Of a stretch of DNA of 64,000 bases, positions 10,978 through 22,172 are shown piece after piece. Origin of the DNA: Paraconiothyrium sp. Pb-2020 (lineage: Eukaryota; Ascomycota; Dothideomycetes; Pleosporales; Didymosphaeriaceae); contig JAJUBI010000003.1 of the NCBI GenBank assembly GCA_022419385.1, forward strand, positions 2,170,001-2,234,000, given 5' to 3'. Position numbers and translations under genes: made by a program. The notes under the pieces were generated by a model, which had not been told where the DNA came from, did no database searches, and was given only the letters and a program-made list of their open reading frames with translations. Position 1 is the stretch's first letter. Each line of letters starts with the position of its first letter.

Positions 10978-12175
10978 CTAGTACCCGTTCATGGTCATTC
11001 GCTGACTGTTCCTGCTGAGTTCGCGGTCTGCGGCAGGTGAGATGGGACGCGAGCCGTGACCGCCACCAACGGCGGAACTCTCCTTGAGCGCGAGCAGCTG
11101 CTTAGCACGGAAGGACTCATAGTGGATCTGCGATGTGGTCTCGATCAGATCCTGCAAGTGAGTACGGGTAAGGAAGTTGCGGAGATATACGAATTCGCAG
11201 TGGTTCTCATCCTCGACTGCATGCCGTTAGTAAGTGTGATCCCAGGGGACGTGGAGGGGCCATACCATTGATGAAGCCCCATCGATTTTGACGACCGCGA
11301 ACTTGCTTGCCGTTCACAACGATGTTCTTCTCGGAGCCGACGACAGCGAAAGGAATAATGCTCTATGCAGTATCAATACATGAAACACTTCAGATATTGT
11401 GGAGGTGCTTACCTTGATGGAGGTGTTGAGGGCAACTTCCTCCTGGTCGTGCTCCTCGTTGTCGTAGGGATACATGCGCAAATTGTGGAAGGCGAACTCT
11501 TCCTTTATCCTCTCCTTGAAAGCAGCGCGCTCCTCAAGCGTCAAACTATCGCTCTTGGCGATGACGGGGACAACGTTGACGAACTCACTCAACTTCTTGA
11601 GCACGACAATGTCGATGGGCTTGAGACCGTGGCCCGAGGGATTGATGAAGAACAGGCAGCAGTGGATACGCGTGTCCTGTAGGTAGCGCTCACGCTGAGC
11701 AGTCAGTTCCTTCCGCAGGTAGGCGCTGTGCTGGTCCTTGATGTACTTGACAATGGGGTCCCAGCAGCGCTCGTTGTTGATCAGGTCACCATAGCCCGGG
11801 GTGTCGACGATGTTGAGGCGCAGACGGACGCCATTCTCCTCGATGGTGTGCGAGACAGCCTGGATCTCGGTGGTCTGGCGGATGGGCTCGTCAGGCAGCA
11901 TGCGGCCCTTGCTATCTATGAGGTGCGAGGCGAAGATGGTGTTGATCAAGGTAGACTTGCCGAGGCCAGTCTGTCCTGCGCAGCCGTTAGCCCAAGAATT
12001 CTCCGAAAGCCTCACCATAGGACGTTGCGTGCGCGTGAAGCTTACCGACGCAAATGATGTTGAACTGGAAGCCCCGCTTGACGAGCTTCTTCTCAATCTG
12101 CTTGGTGATGCTGTCGAAACCGACGTAGCTCTCAGGGTAGACCGACTGCTGCGGTGCTCCATATGCGGCAGCCAT
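10978..12175 (-). CDS. CDC10: Septin, Cdc10/AspD type
   Basis: Septin GTPase that polymerises into hetero-oligomeric filaments at septa, hyphal tips and branch points. Four exons: 12046-12175, 11413-11975, 11266-11362 and 10978-11216. Introns are 70, 50 and 49 nt; the last has a perfect TACTAAC branch point. They join in frame to 342 residues. The N-terminus ends in YVGFDSITKQIEKKLVKRGF, the Cdc10-type lead-in. The P-loop is GQTGLGKS at about residue 44, G3 is DTPGYGD and the G4-like motif is AKSD. The septin-unique element follows (RWGFINVEDENHCEF). The C-terminus is short (ending RMTMNGY) and lacks a coiled coil, which is characteristic of Cdc10 and separates it from Cdc3/Cdc11/Cdc12. Divergent from the bL32m gene. 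Confidence 0.93.
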
Positions 12176-12477
12176 TGTGGGTAATGTGAGCCTCGAGGCG
12201 GCGGCTTCGTGTGCGAGTGGCCTGGGGAGATGATATGAGGCTGTGAGATTGGAGTGAGGGCGGGCGTGTGTATCGACAATGCAGGGCAGTCACGGTGGAC
12301 TTTCTGGCGCACCTGCTGGCGCGGAAAGGGGCAGCCAACGAAGCGAAAGCGCGCTAGCCCTCGACGCGGCTAGAGCGAGGGAGCTTGGGACTGGGGTGCA
12401 TTGGCAATTCTCAACACCAAAAACTTGTCGCCGGCGACGAGAACACGCACCATCTCGATTCTGTTCAGTCCATCGCC
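12176..12477. promoter_or_regulatory. Divergent promoter, CDC10 / bL32m
   Basis: 302 bp between the septin ATG and the preferred bL32m ATG. A plus-strand ATG at 12279 lies within it and opens a frame that runs into bL32m, but the encoded 66 residues look like non-coding DNA. Confidence 0.5.
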
Positions 12478-13152
12478 ATGGCTCTTGCCCGCCGCTGCCG
12501 CCGCTGTGGAAGACGCTGCTGCCCGCTCTCAATGGTCCCACGCGCCCTGTCCTGAACCTGCCGCTGGTGCAGCGCCTGGTACAGCCGTTCCGCACGCTAC
12601 CCACACCTTTCGCTGCGCTCGCCATACCCCTCTCGCTGCCGTCGATACCGTCATTGTCAGATATCTGGGAGGGTGTTTTGAAGGCGGTGCCGAAGAAGAA
12701 GACATCGTACATGAAGAAGCGAACGCGCTTCATGGCCGGCAAGGGCCTCAAAGACCTCACCAATCTTAACAAATGTTCTGCATGCGGGCGGGTGAAACGG
12801 GCGCATTTTCTGTGTCCCTACTGTGTGGATGGTAAGTGTTGCGGCTATCATCTGTTGCCTTGTTGGTTATCTAATCTTCAATGCAGCAATCAAATCCAAC
12901 ATTTTTGGCCAGAACTGGTGGTCCGTACGGATGCCCACAAGGAAGCAAGAGAAGCAATTGAAGCGCGAGAAGCGTGAGGAGCTAAAGAGGGCACGCATGG
13001 TCCAACCCGATCGAGGGACGATAAGTCCATTGTTCAGCACACAAACTGGGTCAAGAGATGATGAGTGGGGACTTTTTAAATACTGTACATTAGTGTACTT
13101 CCTGGCATATTTGGCATACCTGGCGCACGGAAAGAAAGATAAGCATATGTGA
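12478..13152 (+). CDS. MRPL32: Mitochondrial large-subunit ribosomal protein bL32m, apparent 5' frameshift
   Basis: A structural protein of the mitochondrial large ribosomal subunit, normally matured by the m-AAA protease. The core is unmistakable: AVPKKKTSYMKKRTRFMAGK, then a zinc ribbon CSACGR...CPYC. An intron at 12832-12886 (GTAAGT...TGCAG) joins CPYCVD to AIKSNIFGQNWWS. The C-terminus is long, with a Lys/Glu/Arg-rich helix and a final ~40-residue hydrophobic/aromatic tail of unclear validity. The well-contexted ATG at 12478 (GCCATGGCTCTTGCC) is out of frame with the core, and hits a stop after 25 codons. The frame that continues into the core reads like a presequence just downstream of it. 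A missing base in the GCCCGCC run at about 12487-12495 would repair this; the alternative is a start at 12279 with an odd Arg-rich leader. Confidence 0.8.
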
Positions 13153-13417
13153 CCATACAGGAAGAGGTCTGTAAACCAAGTGTATCATAGCCTTTCAGCA
13201 ATCAAACACGCTCTAAAGCATGGCGCACAATATATCCCAGGACGCCTCGAGTCGACACCGGCAATGCCACAACGGCTTGCCCTGGAAGCGTTGAGCGCTC
13301 AATGCAAGGCATGCGTTCCGAGGTATCCTATGTAAATACAAGAAATCGCTGTTATTTCAAGAAATCAACCCCCTCCCCCTTCTTCATCTCTTCTCGGCTT
13401 CAGTGATGCCTAATCCG

Positions 13418-15383
13418 CTACCCCCTCGTTGGTGGTGGAGATGTGGGTTCACTGCCTCTGCGAGAATCGGACTCACGTTCCAGAAAGTCAGACCACAACT
13501 CCGCTAAAGATTCCTTATTGCTAGAGCTGCTGGCCATAAGCATGGGGTCGTTGATGCCACTATTAAGAGAAGGCGTGGATGGCGTCCGGCGGAAGGGTGA
13601 CATGGGGATCCGCAGACTGCTATTCGAGGTGCCGGCGGGTGAGACCAGCCTGTTCTTTTTGTTCTGGGAAGTGTCAGCTACCGTAGAATCTTAGATTTGG
13701 CCTGAAACTCACCGTCGCTCCAGCCAAGCATGCAGAAATGAGCTGCAAGGCCTCAAACTTCTTTGGATCCGAACGGTCAATGGACAGGAAATGGAGAAAG
13801 TAATTCGTCACGATCTGCCGGTCCACATTGTCTTCCGGACCCTTCTTTAGTATGCGCAGGGCTTTCGTGAGGTGCTCATTGAGCGTCACTGCCTCGTGTC
13901 GGAGCTTGCCTATCAGCAGGTTCTTCTCTTTGACCTCCTTTTCGAAAGGTAGAGCTCTCGCAAGCTCTTTCTGGGTAGCGTCAAGTGTTGTTTTAGATGC
14001 TGTCGCAGCTTGCTGTGCCGCCTGCACTTGTTTACGGAGCTCATCGATCTGCGATTCATAGTTCTCCACCGACCTTCGCAGTTCGGTCTTGCGTACTGCA
14101 ACACCTGTTAATGCAGTGGTCAAGGGCAAGGTGCATAGACTTACGATTCTGAACCTCCTGGAGTGCTTTCTGAAGGCCCTCGACCGCCTCGTTGTTAGTG
14201 TCACGATCCCGCGCCGCTTTCTCATAGGCCTCACGTAAAGACTCTATCTGCTCCTTCAACTCGGTCTCTTTTTCTACGAGATTCTCTCTTATCGAGCGCT
14301 CGTTCATAGCCAAGACCTCCCAGTCCTGCATGGCCTGTTTCGCGTTCTCGAACTCTTCTCTGGCGAAAGCCTCTCTGGAGATAAGTTCGTCGCGCTCTTT
14401 GATCCAGTTCTGCTGTGAGAGACTCGATCGACTACGCAAAGTTGCAACTTCAGTCGCCTGCGCTTCGTTGTCTTTCCGCAACTTGTGAAGCTGCTCGGTC
14501 AACGAAGCATTGCCCTCTTGCAGTTCGCGATTCTGTTGTTCAAGCTCTGAGACATGAGTCTGGTACTCTTCGATTCTCGCCTGGTCACTGTCAGCAGAGC
14601 TCCCGTCTATGCCCGAAATTGCTTTAGTTTGAGCCCATCTTGCACTTACGGCGTCGGCCTTCAATCGGTCTCCCAGTGAGGTCTTAATTGTATTCACCCT
14701 TCCCAGCAAATTCTTATACTGCGTCTCGAAATGATCCTTGTTCTCGTTCGCCTCTTCCAATTCGCCCTGTAAGGTACCAATCTCTTCCACGTGCTTCTCT
14801 TGTATGCTCTCTAAGCTCTTCCTTAGCTCTGTCACCTCCTGTCGTAGCGCGTCTCGTTCCTTCGCGATTGCGTCTAGGCGGGCGCTGGTGTTGGATGGTG
14901 GGGGAGGAGACTGCGAGAGCCCCTGCTGTGATCGTGACCGTGAGAGTCCGAGGGCTACGGCGGAGGATATGGAGTGTGGATTGGCGCCATTTGCTTGTGT
15001 GGTAGTGGGCGAGAGCGGTGGCTCATCGTCAACGTCGCCCTCATGCGACTGAACAGCTGGCTTCTGTGAGGTTTTAGCTGCATTCTTGCTGAGCGAGCCT
15101 GCGCATTCAGCAGGATGAGGTGAGGTTGTACGGAATGTTCATCCTCGTCGTCTGGCTCATCGTCCTGCTCCTCTCGCCTCTCATAATGCCCATTCGCAGT
15201 CGCGATTTCCTCGGGTTTATTTGCATTCGCTCCGCCCTTCCTTTTGGTCTTCTTCTTTTTGGACCTAGAGGCGGCGCCTGCAAATTGGTCAGTCTAATAT
15301 TGCCGTATCAAGCCTTAGTAAACGGAAGGTTCAGCTCACGTACCACTGTCTTTCAGCGGGTCCGATGTCGAGGGAGTAGACAT
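13418..15383 (-). CDS. RUD3: Golgin with GRAB/GRIP-like domain, Rud3/GMAP-210 type
   Basis: A cis-Golgi coiled-coil tether recruited by Arf1 through its C-terminal GRAB domain. Six exons join in frame to 554 residues: 15344-15383, 15132-15277, 14650-15063, 14145-14580, 13713-14095 and 13418-13663. The start is the ATG at 15383 (MSTPSTSDPLKDSG); an upstream frame extension lacks family character. A Lys-rich patch (SRSKKKKTKRKGG) and an acidic stretch come first. Continuous heptad-type coiled coil runs from about residue 145 to 430. The GRAB core then follows: LIGKLRHEAVTLNEHLTKAL and VDRQIVTNYFLHFLSIDR...KKFEALQLI. The conserved tail is ESLAELWSDFLERES near the end. The intron at 14581-14649 is 69 nt with no stop in the reading frame, so a retained-intron isoform is possible. 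The second intron's acceptor is the least certain junction. Confidence 0.88.
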
Positions 15384-16481
15384 GCTTGATGGGCGCGCAG
15401 CTATCGGTAGGCAGTAAGGAGGTTTGTATCCGAGGACGGGCGCATCGGGAGAGAGGAAGTTAAGGCGTAATGGTGTTCCGGCGTCGACAATGTTTCGACT
15501 TGGCACATCGTGTCCATAACGACGGTTCGGGATCTGTGGCGCTAGTTGAGCCACTTGGCACTAGCCACGATGGCTACATCAAGTCAATCATGATAATCTA
15601 CCCAATCACGCTCTTATGTAAATGCGAGTGTCGGCCATGCATGTCCTCAACCTTGGAGACTCGTCAAAGCCCAAGTCGACCCTAGGAAAAACGTGCTGTA
15701 TCCGACTCGTAAGCTTCATTATATCTCAAGTCCATGCCTGAAAGGCGAGTCACTGTGTGCAACAATTGCGCATGTTCACATATCTCTGAGCATTCCATGG
15801 ATCGGCTATACTGACTAGTGCGCTCAAGTCTTCGACATGCAGTTCTATAAGTCACTCTTTGCCTCTGCTGTTTCTATCATGTACCTCTCGTTCGGGTTTC
15901 GGGTGTTCCGTTTCTGCGAGATTACTCGAGATGTCGGTACAAGTGAATGCTTTGCTGGTAAGAGAATAAGGCACTATCGGACTAAAAGGGAGTTTATACA
16001 TGGCGTCTGAAAACATATGGAATTCCAGCTTACTGAAAGGGGCTTCCAGCCGTCCAGCAATATGAATCATTTATGCTGACAACACTACAGCCCGGATCAC
16101 TGAGACCGTCTGAAGGATTTACATTCGCCGCGAACCTAAAGTCCTGTTCCTGTATGCACATCTCGATTCTTCACCACCAGTGTGATCTCCTTCGTCGCCG
16201 ATTTCTTTAGAGCTCCTCCTCATCGCAGCTGTCGACGTCGCTAGTTTTGCCTTGGCGGTGCACCATCTGGCAGAGGTAGATTCCTGGCCGCGCGTCTGGG
16301 GAAAACTTGCTGCGATTGTGCCGAACTACCATGACACTGTCAACACCTGAAAACAAGTTTGGAAATATGTGAAAGTGGGCTTATACACGTTTACGACCAT
16401 TGTTGGCCTTGTGACAGCTTGCTAAAGTTTTAACAGCCACATTTATCATTGACAGTATAGCATGCATACCGCAAAACTACC
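15384..16481. other. Intergenic, no gene seen
   Basis: About 1.1 kb upstream of RUD3 and downstream of the monooxygenase stop. Only short chance ORFs. Confidence 0.6.
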
Positions 16482-17836
16482 TCACCACCCCACCAACTCC
16501 TCCCCTCTTGTCTCAATAGGTGGCGGAATCGTAGGCATTCCCTTCTTCAGCGCGCCCACCATTGGATCCCTCGCCAACAGCGCCACAATCTCATCCTCCG
16601 TATCTACCTTGCTCTTCACCCTCGCATACGCCATACGCGAAGGCTTATCTATCACAGTGTAGAACTTCTGCAGTCGTGCATCAGACCACGAGGAAAGGAG
16701 TTTATCAGGATCGGAAGATTGATGGCTGAGAACACGAATGAGGACTTCGGCGAGGGAGGACGCGTCCGCGATGCCGGACGCAAGACCGAGGCCGGCGTAG
16801 GGGTTTGTTACTGACTGATATCAGATTCTTGTCTGCTCTGGGTTTATTGGGAGAAGAAGAACTCACGATGTGCTGCATCCCCACATAATCCCACCCTACC
16901 CGTCCAGAATTGATTCACGCATAGCTGCTGCGCTTTATACGGTGCTATCCTCTTCAATTCAAACCCGCTCTTCCCGCCATCTGGTAGCATCTTTCTTATC
17001 TTGTCCTCTGCGTCTCTGCGCACCACTTCGTCTGGAACCTCGTTCGGAACACCGTAGCTTACTCTCCACAGCCCCTTATCGTCTATTCGCCCAATGAGCC
17101 CGTAGTTCTCTGGGTCTACGACAAAATTCGCATCGAAGAAACCGTGAGCTTGGAAATTATACATTATATCCGTCGCAACGAGCTGATTGGGAAGAGTTTC
17201 GCCGTCGAATGTGAGGCCTAGGGTTTTCCGGATGGTAGACTTTGCGCCGTCTGCTCCGATGAGGTATTCGGCTTCTATAGTCCCTTCTTTGCCTCCTTCA
17301 TCATGTACCCGGACCTCGATGCTACCCGATTTTTGTTCGAAACCCACGACGCGCGAGCCTAGTCGTAATTCTGAACGTCCCGCCTCCTCCATTTTGCCCA
17401 TCAGGATTTCCTGAAATTTGCCCTGCGGGAGCAGCAATTGAGATTTATCGCCCTTTTCAAATTGCTTGCCTGCGATGAACTTCGATCCGTTTTTAGCACT
17501 TGTGCGGAAGCAGAGACCGGAGGAGAAGCTGCCGTGCCGAGAAAGTTCAGGCATAAGGCCTATGCGTTCGAATAGGGGGAACATGAGGGGTTGATGAACC
17601 ATTGCGCGGGTAGAGGCTGGATCAGGATTCTCGGGTTCGATTACCTTTTGAAATGATGGGTCAGTATGGGGATCTGAAAAGCGGAAGGCAGCACTTGCAA
17701 TCACACGATTCGGTACGCTTGACTGTGTCAGAAGATGCGCGAGGAGGAGGCCCACGCAACCGCCGCCTGCTATTACGATGGGTAGTGGTGAAGGTGAAGT
17801 GCCATTGTGTCCAGCATTTTCGATTGATGCTGCCAT
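16482..17836 (-). CDS. FAD-dependent aromatic-ring-type monooxygenase
   Basis: Group A flavoprotein monooxygenase (PHBH fold), expected to hydroxylate an aromatic or similar substrate with NAD(P)H and O2; the substrate is unknown. Three exons (17705-17836, 16867-17644, 16482-16810) give 412 residues. The Rossmann GxGxxG reads IAGGGCVGLLLA near residues 18-29. The NAD(P)H/FAD DG motif is LIGADGAKST and the second FAD motif is CGDAAH, split by the last intron and continuing TNPYAGLGLASGIADASSLA. The first intron (17645-17704) is exactly 60 nt with no stop in frame. It has a GTGATT donor and a CTGAC branch, and splicing gives the family-like VIEPENPDPASTRAMVHQP. The ATG at 17836 is chosen, as the upstream extension is not family-like. 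No biosynthetic neighbours are visible. Confidence 0.85.
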
Positions 17837-19360
17837 TTGCTGTCGTATCGCGTATCGGTCCGTCGCAACGTCTCTGAAACGGGCGGGAGCGTAAATATAC
17901 ATATGCAGCGAACCAAACATCTTGTGACCGACACAGGTCCGATCTCTCGCCCTGCATTCAGTCAGCGGGCCGCATCCACGGTTCCGACAACATCTCCATG
18001 TGGAATTGGCCCAATCGAGCTATGACAATCCATTTCCGATGTTGGCGTGCGGAATGGTGCTGTCATGCAGCGGAAGGTGGGGAACCGAGTCATGTCCGAC
18101 ACGTCGGCCGGTGCCACACCAGCGGGCCGAAAAGCTTATCTGCATGTCTGTGCAGTAGCACGACTGCAGTCTGCCAAAATGTTCAACATTTTCCCTATAT
18201 TGTATCCCTTTTAAACAGTTATCATGTTCACGTATCATACTAATTTCTTAGTTAGTACCTAGGTAGGTGAACAGGGGAGCACGTGATCCGTGTCCATATA
18301 TACGTCAAACCTCAGAACCCACAAGCTTCCAAGGACGATTAGCTTTCTGGAGCCTATTCAGGCATTACCACTCTTTGCAGTGCCTAGCGACGCTGATCCC
18401 CGGAAGGTGATATCTCCAGGATGGCTACTAGAGTAGATGAACATCGTACCCGAGTCCGGCGTATCGCTGAGTGGGTAGGCATTAGTGTAAGCCTTGTGAT
18501 CATGGACTGGCGTCACCGTACGGCGGAGGGCGCACAATCCTGCCAGGGCGAAATTGCCATGGCGGCAAGCCGTGTGACGGAATCTGAAAACTATACGACG
18601 GCCTTGAGCCAGTTAGGTCGACAACAACAGAGAAGACGATGTGGGGATCATTGGAGCCACCTGGGAGCCCAGAGAGCGCAATCAGCGCGAGGTAACCGAG
18701 CATATTCGACAGAAGAGGATGATAGTCCGGGGTCGACGGAAGGAAGTGAGCATAGGTGGGGGTTTGTGGGGTAGTAGGTGAGGCAGGTGAGGAAGGCGAC
18801 GGGAAAAAACTTGTCAGTCGCAGGGAAAATCCCAACACCAGAACAGTACCGTCAGCAACACTTAACAAGCGGGGAGAATGTTGGACCCCGCCAAGAACCC
18901 ACCGTTGCCTATTCCCTGGATGCTGCAAAAACCCGCTGAACAAGGGCGACCTAGGTATGCCCCTGTTTGTGGGCAATGCCAAACAATCTTCTCCCGGTGT
19001 CGTAAGGCCCACGATAGTCACTGAAGCTGTTGTAGTAAATATAGCTTTGGGGCTTTCTTTAATTATCAATGTACCTCACCTTATGATTAGTCTTTAAGCT
19101 CCTGATGAATATTTCAAGGTCAAAGAAGGACCAAAAAGAATGCTCAGTTGGTTGTGCCGCTACTGTCCTCTACTAGCTAACTTACCTGGTTTTGAAAGTT
19201 TCTCCCCGCGGTTGCGGTTTGATGCACGCTTCCTATACTGTTCACGAGTTAGCATCTTATCAACCAGGCGCAATGGAGGTAGTTTATCTATGTAATATAC
19301 GCTGCGCCTGTGACAGTTAGATTGTTAGTCGGGCCAAATGCCAAATGATTGTCGAGGCCT

Positions 19361-19440
19361 GGATTCGAAGCGTTAGCGTTTGTGAGAACGTTATCGAATC
19401 CCGGGTCGAGGAGCGGCGACAACCGACTGAGCTATCAATG
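19361..19440 (-). other. Degenerate tRNA-like / Pol III box element
   Basis: On the minus strand an exact A-box-like TAGCTCAGTCGG (19423-19434) is followed about 55 bases later by a B-box-like CTTCGAATCC (19361-19370). A second GATTCGAT lies between. The flanking T-stem and acceptor arms do not pair, so this is not a functional tRNA as drawn. It may be a tRNA relic or the head of a tRNA-derived SINE. Confidence 0.3.
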
Positions 19441-19609
19441 CTGAGCATTACGTTTATATGATGAGATTATAGCGAAAAAAGCGGTTTATATAATACAAAA
19501 CTTTGTAAATCCTGTATTCTGTCGGCTTTTGGTGGTTCTGATTTAACGGACGTGAGATACAGAGTGCGTTTGTGGGAGCGGGGTGCCAGGCAACGGTGAG
19601 AGGAGAGCA

Positions 19610-19951
19610 TCATTGTGTTGTCGCTAAAGCATCGACCTGGAGTTCTTCGTGGGCTTGGCGAGGAACGGCAGGCTTGACGCCTTGTTGAGGAACTTCATCT
19701 GCTGTACCAGAAGAATCGCAGTGCGTGCCTGTCAACGTGAGTCTGCAGCTAACAGCGAGGCCGTTGTTCAATTGGATAGTCCCTGGTAGCAGCAAGACAA
19801 GACCTGCAACAACAATAGCGGAGGGTGCGAACAAATATCCACGTCTACATAGAAGAGCAACACTAGAGTCTAGTGCGGCAACTCCCTCAGACTGAATGTG
19901 ATCAACTTCGGCACGTTCGTCGGAAGAGATTCTGTCTTGTGAGACAGCCAT
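19610..19951 (-). CDS. Possible small membrane protein, weak
   Basis: ATG-started 113-codon frame. Residues ~40-65 include a hydrophobic run (IVVAGLVLLLPGTIQL) that could be one membrane span. The N-terminal third is acidic and the C-terminus polar. No family is recognised and no introns are evident. It may be a chance ORF in a gene-poor interval. Confidence 0.15.
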   Translation of the reverse strand: MAVSQDRISSDERAEVDHIQSEGVAALDSSVALLCRRGYLFAPSAIVVAGLVLLLPGTIQLNNGLAVSCRLTLTGTHCDSSGTADEVPQQGVKPAVPRQAHEELQVDALATTQ

Positions 19952-20862
19952 ACTCAGAACACTCACTTGGATATCGAGCAATAGCAATCAAGCAAACACC
20001 GGCAAAACTTTCAAGCACATTCACAAATGTGTATCGAGCAGGCGCAGAAGTCCGTGCACCGAAGACGGCGAGCGAACAGGGCGAGCAGTGGTAGATATGT
20101 TGTTCATCAAGTTGCCTGATATTGCCTGGCTCGTCCTTGGATGTATAGAACTACGACAGATTAGCTTTCATTTCAAACAGCGGCAGCTTAGCAACATCGA
20201 ATGAAAGGGGTATGCCGTTGTCCGAGCGGAGTGCGTGCCTCTGGTGTGAGATTCGTCTCAAGGCTTTAACAGAACTTCGTCTTCAGAGGGCAGGGCGCAG
20301 GTACTTTGAAAGGTCAATTGGAGGCGCCATCCCCCACATACTCGAACGGATAGCTCTGTATAACAGTGTTGACGTGTGCCATATCAAGGGGAGTCGTTGT
20401 CTAGGGGTTGTCTCATGCTCTACTCGAGAATAGGAGGGGCCGCGTATGCATCCGAAAATTCCCTTTCTTACAGGAGCATAGAAATGATGTGCAGAAATTT
20501 ACAAGCGTCTCCAGCATCATCTAGGTCCCTTCTTTGCACGTGGATGATGTAGTGGCAGCGTAGGCGTTCCACATTTGACATGATGTGCGTCGTTTTCGTA
20601 GGGTCCAGCCGAGCCAGGGCTTTTCGAGCGACACCCCGCCCGTGTTCCTTCTCTCAACACACCACGCGTCCGAATAGCACCACGGGTAGGCGCGCATGAG
20701 GATGGCAGACTTCGAGGTGTCGCATCGTCGCCGCTTGACGTTCGGAGAGATGGCGCCCCGCTAATCCCGAAATGACTGGGAGCTATGACGGTCGATTCTT
20801 TGGTTGGAACGCCCGCATCCCCCTCCCTCACCACGAACGAACGCCGTGTACAAACGCTCATA

Positions 20863-22172
20863 ATGGCTCCGTCTCGAGGGCTGGGACGCCTACTGCTTCG
20901 ACACATCTCCGCCAACACGGCCAAACACTCGAGAGGCATGTCCATCGCCCATCGTGCCTACACCTCGTTTGCCGAGCAGCTTGCGAATCCCGCAAACCGA
21001 GTGCAGAGCTACATTTCTCGCAGCAGGGACCCCTTCGTCAATCTCTCCATCGAGGATTATATTCTGCGCACCTCGCCGCCCGATTCGACCGTGCTTTTCC
21101 TCTACACAAACCGGCCTTGCGTCGTCATCGGCAGAAATCAGAACCCGTGGTCCGAGGTCAACCTAGGCATGTTGAAAGCCGCAACATCGTCAAGCAGGCC
21201 AGCCAAGGTCACAGAGCCGCCTGCTGTTGGAGATGTAGATCTTGTGCGGAGGCGCTCAGGTGGGGGCACTGTCTTCCACGACGAGGGCAACCTCAATTGG
21301 AGTATTACGTGCCCGCGCGCCGTTTTCACAAGGGACAAGCACGCTGAGATGGTCGTTCGTGCGCTCCGTGAGGTCGGCGTAGAGCGCGCCCGAGTCAACG
21401 AGCGGCATGATATCGTGCTAGACCAGGGCCACGAGAGACGCGTAGCCGATCCTCAAGATACCCATCAAACGGCATACACAGTCGATGAAGGAGGACCTAG
21501 ACCGTTGAAAGTGTCCGGGTCTGCGTACAAGCTAACTCGGGCAAGGGCTTTACACCATGCGACATTGCTCCTTGCATCTCCCAATTTAAACATCATCCCT
21601 CATTACCTACATTCGCCCGCGAAAAGTTCCATCCAGGCAAAAGGTGTTGAAAGCGTCAGCTCGCCGGTCAGCAACATCGGCTTAGATGTTGAGATCTTCC
21701 AAAAGCGCCTTCAAAAAGAATTCTCGTCCACGTACGCTCATCAGGGAATCGCGCCCATTATCGAAGTTTTGGGGGAAGAACATTTGGAGATCCCAGGGAT
21801 TAAGAAGGGATACGATGAGCTGAAGGTACGTGAGGCCGTTATTCAAAAAGACGGTGCTGATGTGCATAGACGCATGACTGGATGTGGTCGCAAACACCAC
21901 AATTCACCCTCCTTCTTGAAGGCCCAGCTCGCACCGAAATCGAAGTCAACGTACACCACGGTGTAATACGGGCTGTTGACACAAAGGGCGACTGTGTTCC
22001 AACCGACATGCTTGAGGAACTTCGGACGGCTCTAGTTGGCCAAAAGTTGCAACAAATTGGAGATTGGACTCAATTTCTGCAAAGTCGCATCGAGCCGTGG
22101 CATAGTCATTATGGTGTCATCGCAGATCGCTTGGAGACTCTCCTTCCTGTGCCACAGCTTGGTGGCTCTTAA
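20863..22172 (+). CDS. AIM22: Mitochondrial lipoate-protein ligase, LplA/Aim22 family
   Basis: Member of the LplA/LplJ/Lip3 family that attaches or transfers lipoyl groups to 2-oxoacid dehydrogenase E2 subunits and glycine-cleavage H protein in mitochondria. Two exons: 20863-21825 and 21870-22172, with a 44-nt intron (GTACGT...CATAG). It restores a THDWMWSQTPQF segment, matching the family C-terminal W.YG.TP.F motif. Start at 20863 gives a basic, Ser/Arg/Leu-rich mitochondrial presequence (MAPSRGLGRLLLRHISANTA); an upstream ATG-less extension is less likely. The core shows NLSIEDYIL, FLYTNRPCVVIGRNQNPW, the glycine-rich lipoyl-binding loop RRRSGGGTVFHDEGNLNWS, and KVSGSAYKLTRARALHHATL with the expected lysine. 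An extra ~25-residue insert (ATSSSRPAKVTEPPAVGDVD) precedes the RRxSGGG loop. Confidence 0.9.

Larger units (their letters stand above)
17837..20862. other. Gene-poor interval with tRNA-like element
   Basis: About 3 kb without a supported gene, apart from a weak small-ORF candidate (19610-19951, minus) and the tRNA-like element at 19361-19440. The part around 19.0-19.6 kb is more AT-rich than its surroundings. A 189-codon minus frame at 18500-19069 shows no domain. Confidence 0.5.

Noticed and set aside
12279..12477. N-terminal extension of bL32m from the ATG at 12279
   Set aside because: Would add 66 Arg/Ser/Gly-rich residues unlike a family presequence; kept only as an alternative.
18500..19069. 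189-codon frame on minus
   Set aside because: Low family character and no splice or homology cue; overlaps equally long plus-strand frames.
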